From an uncultured Actinomycetes bacterium (GTDB taxonomy: Bacteria > Actinomycetota > Actinomycetes > S36-B12): DNA of 6,731 nucleotides. Below, piece after piece: positions 5,682-6,731 of this stretch. Every line of letters begins with the position of its first letter. The first letter of the stretch is position 1. A program made the translations under genes and the position numbers. The stretch covers positions 1 to 6,731 of the forward strand of contig CAJIYV010000017.1 in NCBI GenBank assembly GCA_905181745.1, read 5' to 3'. Below the pieces are notes generated by a model that worked only from the letters and a program-made list of their open reading frames with translations, was not told the DNA's origin and made no database searches.

Positions 5682-6479
5682 GTGGGAGAAATATCCGATC
5701 AGGCTGATCACATTGAATTTGGACATTCCATTCTTTTTTGCCCTGAAGTGGTCCGGCTGGATACCGTAGATTCAACAAACAGTGAACTGATGCGCCGTTG
5801 TCGCCTAGGGCCCGTGCCTGCGTGGACCGCGGTGATTTCCCAAGAGCAGACCGCCGGTCGTGGGCGGCTGGACCGCAGTTGGCAAAGCGAACCGGGTAGT
5901 GGGCTGTGGTGCTCGGTACTGGTGGATCTGTCGGGGTGCCCTTCCCCCACCTGGTTGCCGTTGATTTCTGGATTAGCTGTGCTTGACGCCTGTATCGGAC
6001 TGGGCGCCGCCGTGGAACTGAAGTGGCCCAATGACGTCACCGCGGGCGGGAAAAAATTAGGTGGGATTTTGATTGAATCAGCGGGGAGGCCCAATCAGTG
6101 GATAGTGGGGATTGGAATTAATGTCACGGTGGCGCACTTCCCCCACTCAGTTGCACTGAGCGATCTTTGTTTTCCCCTGCCTGATATCCAGACCGTATTT
6201 CACGGTGTCTTTGGTTCGTTGCACGCCGTTGTTGAATCCTGGCGCGAGACCACTTGGGATACCTCGCAAGTGTCGGCTCGATACCAAAGTGCATGTTCCA
6301 GTATCGGCGCCCAGTTGAGCATTGCCCGACCAGGTGTGAACACATTTCTTGCAAAAGGCGTGGGAATTGACGAATCTGGGCACTTGGTGATCCAACGTGT
6401 GGGAGAAAAGCCTGAGGTTATTGTCGCAGCAGACGTGGTTCATGCCACAATTAGTGAATGTACCCAACCAAACTCTTAG
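5682..6479 (+). CDS. birA: Biotin--[acetyl-CoA-carboxylase] ligase (monofunctional, no DNA-binding domain)
   Basis: Makes biotinyl-AMP from biotin and ATP and attaches biotin to the carrier-domain lysine, here presumably Lys548 of AccA3. From a GTG start at 5682 it is 265 residues. DSTN (30-33) and the biotinyl-AMP loop TAGRGR (57-62) are followed by KWPND (114-118), GKKLGGILIE with catalytic-type Lys125 (123-132), GIGIN (143-147) and a C-terminal SH3-like segment ending in VIVAADVVHA. The frame is open upstream to 5589, but that would overlap accD by 35 bp and add residues with no family resemblance. GTG 5682 gives about 30 residues before DSTN, like the mycobacterial enzyme, and follows a TACCTT hexamer by 6 nt. 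GTG 5748 is a shorter alternative (243 residues). The N-terminal winged-helix repressor domain of E. coli BirA is absent, so it cannot repress biotin genes that way. It overlaps the next gene by 22 bp. Confidence 0.93.
   Translation: MGEISDQADHIEFGHSILFCPEVVRLDTVDSTNSELMRRCRLGPVPAWTAVISQEQTAGRGRLDRSWQSEPGSGLWCSVLVDLSGCPSPTWLPLISGLAVLDACIGLGAAVELKWPNDVTAGGKKLGGILIESAGRPNQWIVGIGINVTVAHFPHSVALSDLCFPLPDIQTVFHGVFGSLHAVVESWRETTWDTSQVSARYQSACSSIGAQLSIARPGVNTFLAKGVGIDESGHLVIQRVGEKPEVIVAADVVHATISECTQPNS
5697..5709. repeat. Small palindrome GATCA-N3-TGATC just inside birA
   Basis: Perfect 5-bp arms with a GGC spacer sit at birA codons 6-10, about 15 bp after the proposed transcription start. A 13-bp palindrome with a 3-bp spacer has the geometry of a TetR-family operator such as the BioQ box (TGAAC-N3-GTTAC, from memory), but the bases differ. 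Several such palindromes are expected by chance in a window this size. Confidence 0.2.
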
Positions 6480-6731
6480 CGCCCGGCGAAACAATCGCAT
6501 TTGAGCTCAAGCCGCATTGGCGGGCATTGATCTGGCCAACAACAGTTTTGATCATTGAAGTGTTCATTGGCACGTGGGCATTCTTTCGCTTTGATAACAA
6601 CATAATTCGCTGGATAATTTTAGGGGCTGCGATATTTATTTTGATCTGGCAAGTGGCAATTCCCTTTTTAGGCTGGCTTACCACGCAATATGTTTTTACC
6701 AGTCGACGGATAATTGTCCGCCGTGGCCTGC
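6458..6731 (+). CDS. PH-domain-containing membrane protein, N-terminal part (runs off the right edge)
   Basis: An open frame from ATG 6458 gives 91 codons without a stop, starting MYPTKLLAPGETIAFELKPH. The layout is typical of the bacterial PH-domain (bPH_2, DUF304-like) membrane proteins: a short N-terminal segment with L.PGE and a K/PHW motif, one hydrophobic helix (about 22-43), a second (about 51-72), then W-L-T-T-Q-Y-V-F-T-S-R-R-I-I-V-R-R-G-L, the usual first strands of the PH domain facing the cytoplasm. The function of the family is unknown. A TGA lies in frame directly before this ATG, so no longer start is possible; the start overlaps the end of birA by 22 bp and lacks a clear ribosome-binding site, suggesting coupling to birA. 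From memory, M. tuberculosis has a similar transmembrane protein (Rv3278c) beside birA. The segment looks richer in A+T than its neighbours. Confidence 0.87.
   Translation, partial: MYPTKLLAPGETIAFELKPHWRALIWPTTVLIIEVFIGTWAFFRFDNNIIRWIILGAAIFILIWQVAIPFLGWLTTQYVFTSRRIIVRRGL

Noticed and set aside
5680..5769. A 29-codon ORF (ATG at 5680) in another frame over the birA start, encoding a hydrophobic peptide
   Set aside because: No ribosome-binding site, no family resemblance, and it shadows birA coding sequence; chance is the simplest explanation.
1..6731. tRNA, rRNA, CRISPR array, insertion sequence, prophage or attachment site
   Set aside because: No repeat-spacer pattern, transposase or integrase motif, tRNA-like T-loop sequence or flanking direct repeats were seen; intergenic space is very short except for the flavoprotein relic.

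Overview
The window looks like a piece of an actinobacterial chromosome of moderate G+C. It carries the acyl-CoA carboxylase cluster typical of that phylum: a biotin-carboxylase/BCCP fusion (AccA3 type), a PccB/AccD5-type carboxyltransferase and the actinobacteria-specific small epsilon subunit. Maf lies inside the cluster, birA is divergent, and a PH-domain membrane protein follows birA. From memory, the order resembles the Rv3278c-Rv3285 and Rv3307-Rv3308 neighbourhoods of Mycobacterium tuberculosis and the matching Streptomyces region. The protein style (trimeric PNP with GVDTHDIAIVLGSGW, GTG starts, leaderless-looking promoters) would fit a low-GC relative of Microbacteriaceae or another aquatic actinobacterium, but I cannot fix the taxon from sequence alone.

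Layout. The minus strand, read from 5623 down to 1, holds accD (carboxyltransferase), accE (epsilon), maf, accA3 (biotin carboxylase plus biotin carrier), a decayed remnant of an LpdA-type flavoprotein reductase, purine nucleoside phosphorylase, and the N-terminal 58 codons of a phosphomannomutase/phosphoglucomutase that runs off the left edge. The plus strand, from 5682 to the right edge, holds birA followed by the N-terminal part of a PH-domain membrane protein. A 58-bp gap between accD and birA must contain both divergent starts.

How the genes work together. AccA3 carboxylates biotin on its own carrier domain, AccD moves the carboxyl group to an acyl-CoA (probably propionyl-CoA and perhaps acetyl-CoA), and AccE bridges the two. 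BirA attaches the biotin to Lys548 of AccA3. PNP and the sugar-phosphate mutase can act in sequence on nucleoside salvage, through ribose-1-phosphate and related sugar phosphates. Maf is a nucleotide house-cleaning pyrophosphatase that shares the operon without an obvious biochemical link.

Most of the window is conserved housekeeping sequence, and I see no new multi-gene system, mobile element, CRISPR array or RNA gene. The most informative oddity is the 383-bp stretch between accA3 and PNP. It is not empty: it keeps the last ~104 codons of an LpdA-like NAD(P)H dehydrogenase, split by an apparent one-base deletion and lacking the first three quarters of the gene. Secondary points of interest are a shared TACCTTA motif that could serve as a -10 element in both directions between accD and birA, and two GTG starts (PNP, birA) each placed exactly six bases after a TAnnnT hexamer, as in leaderless transcripts.
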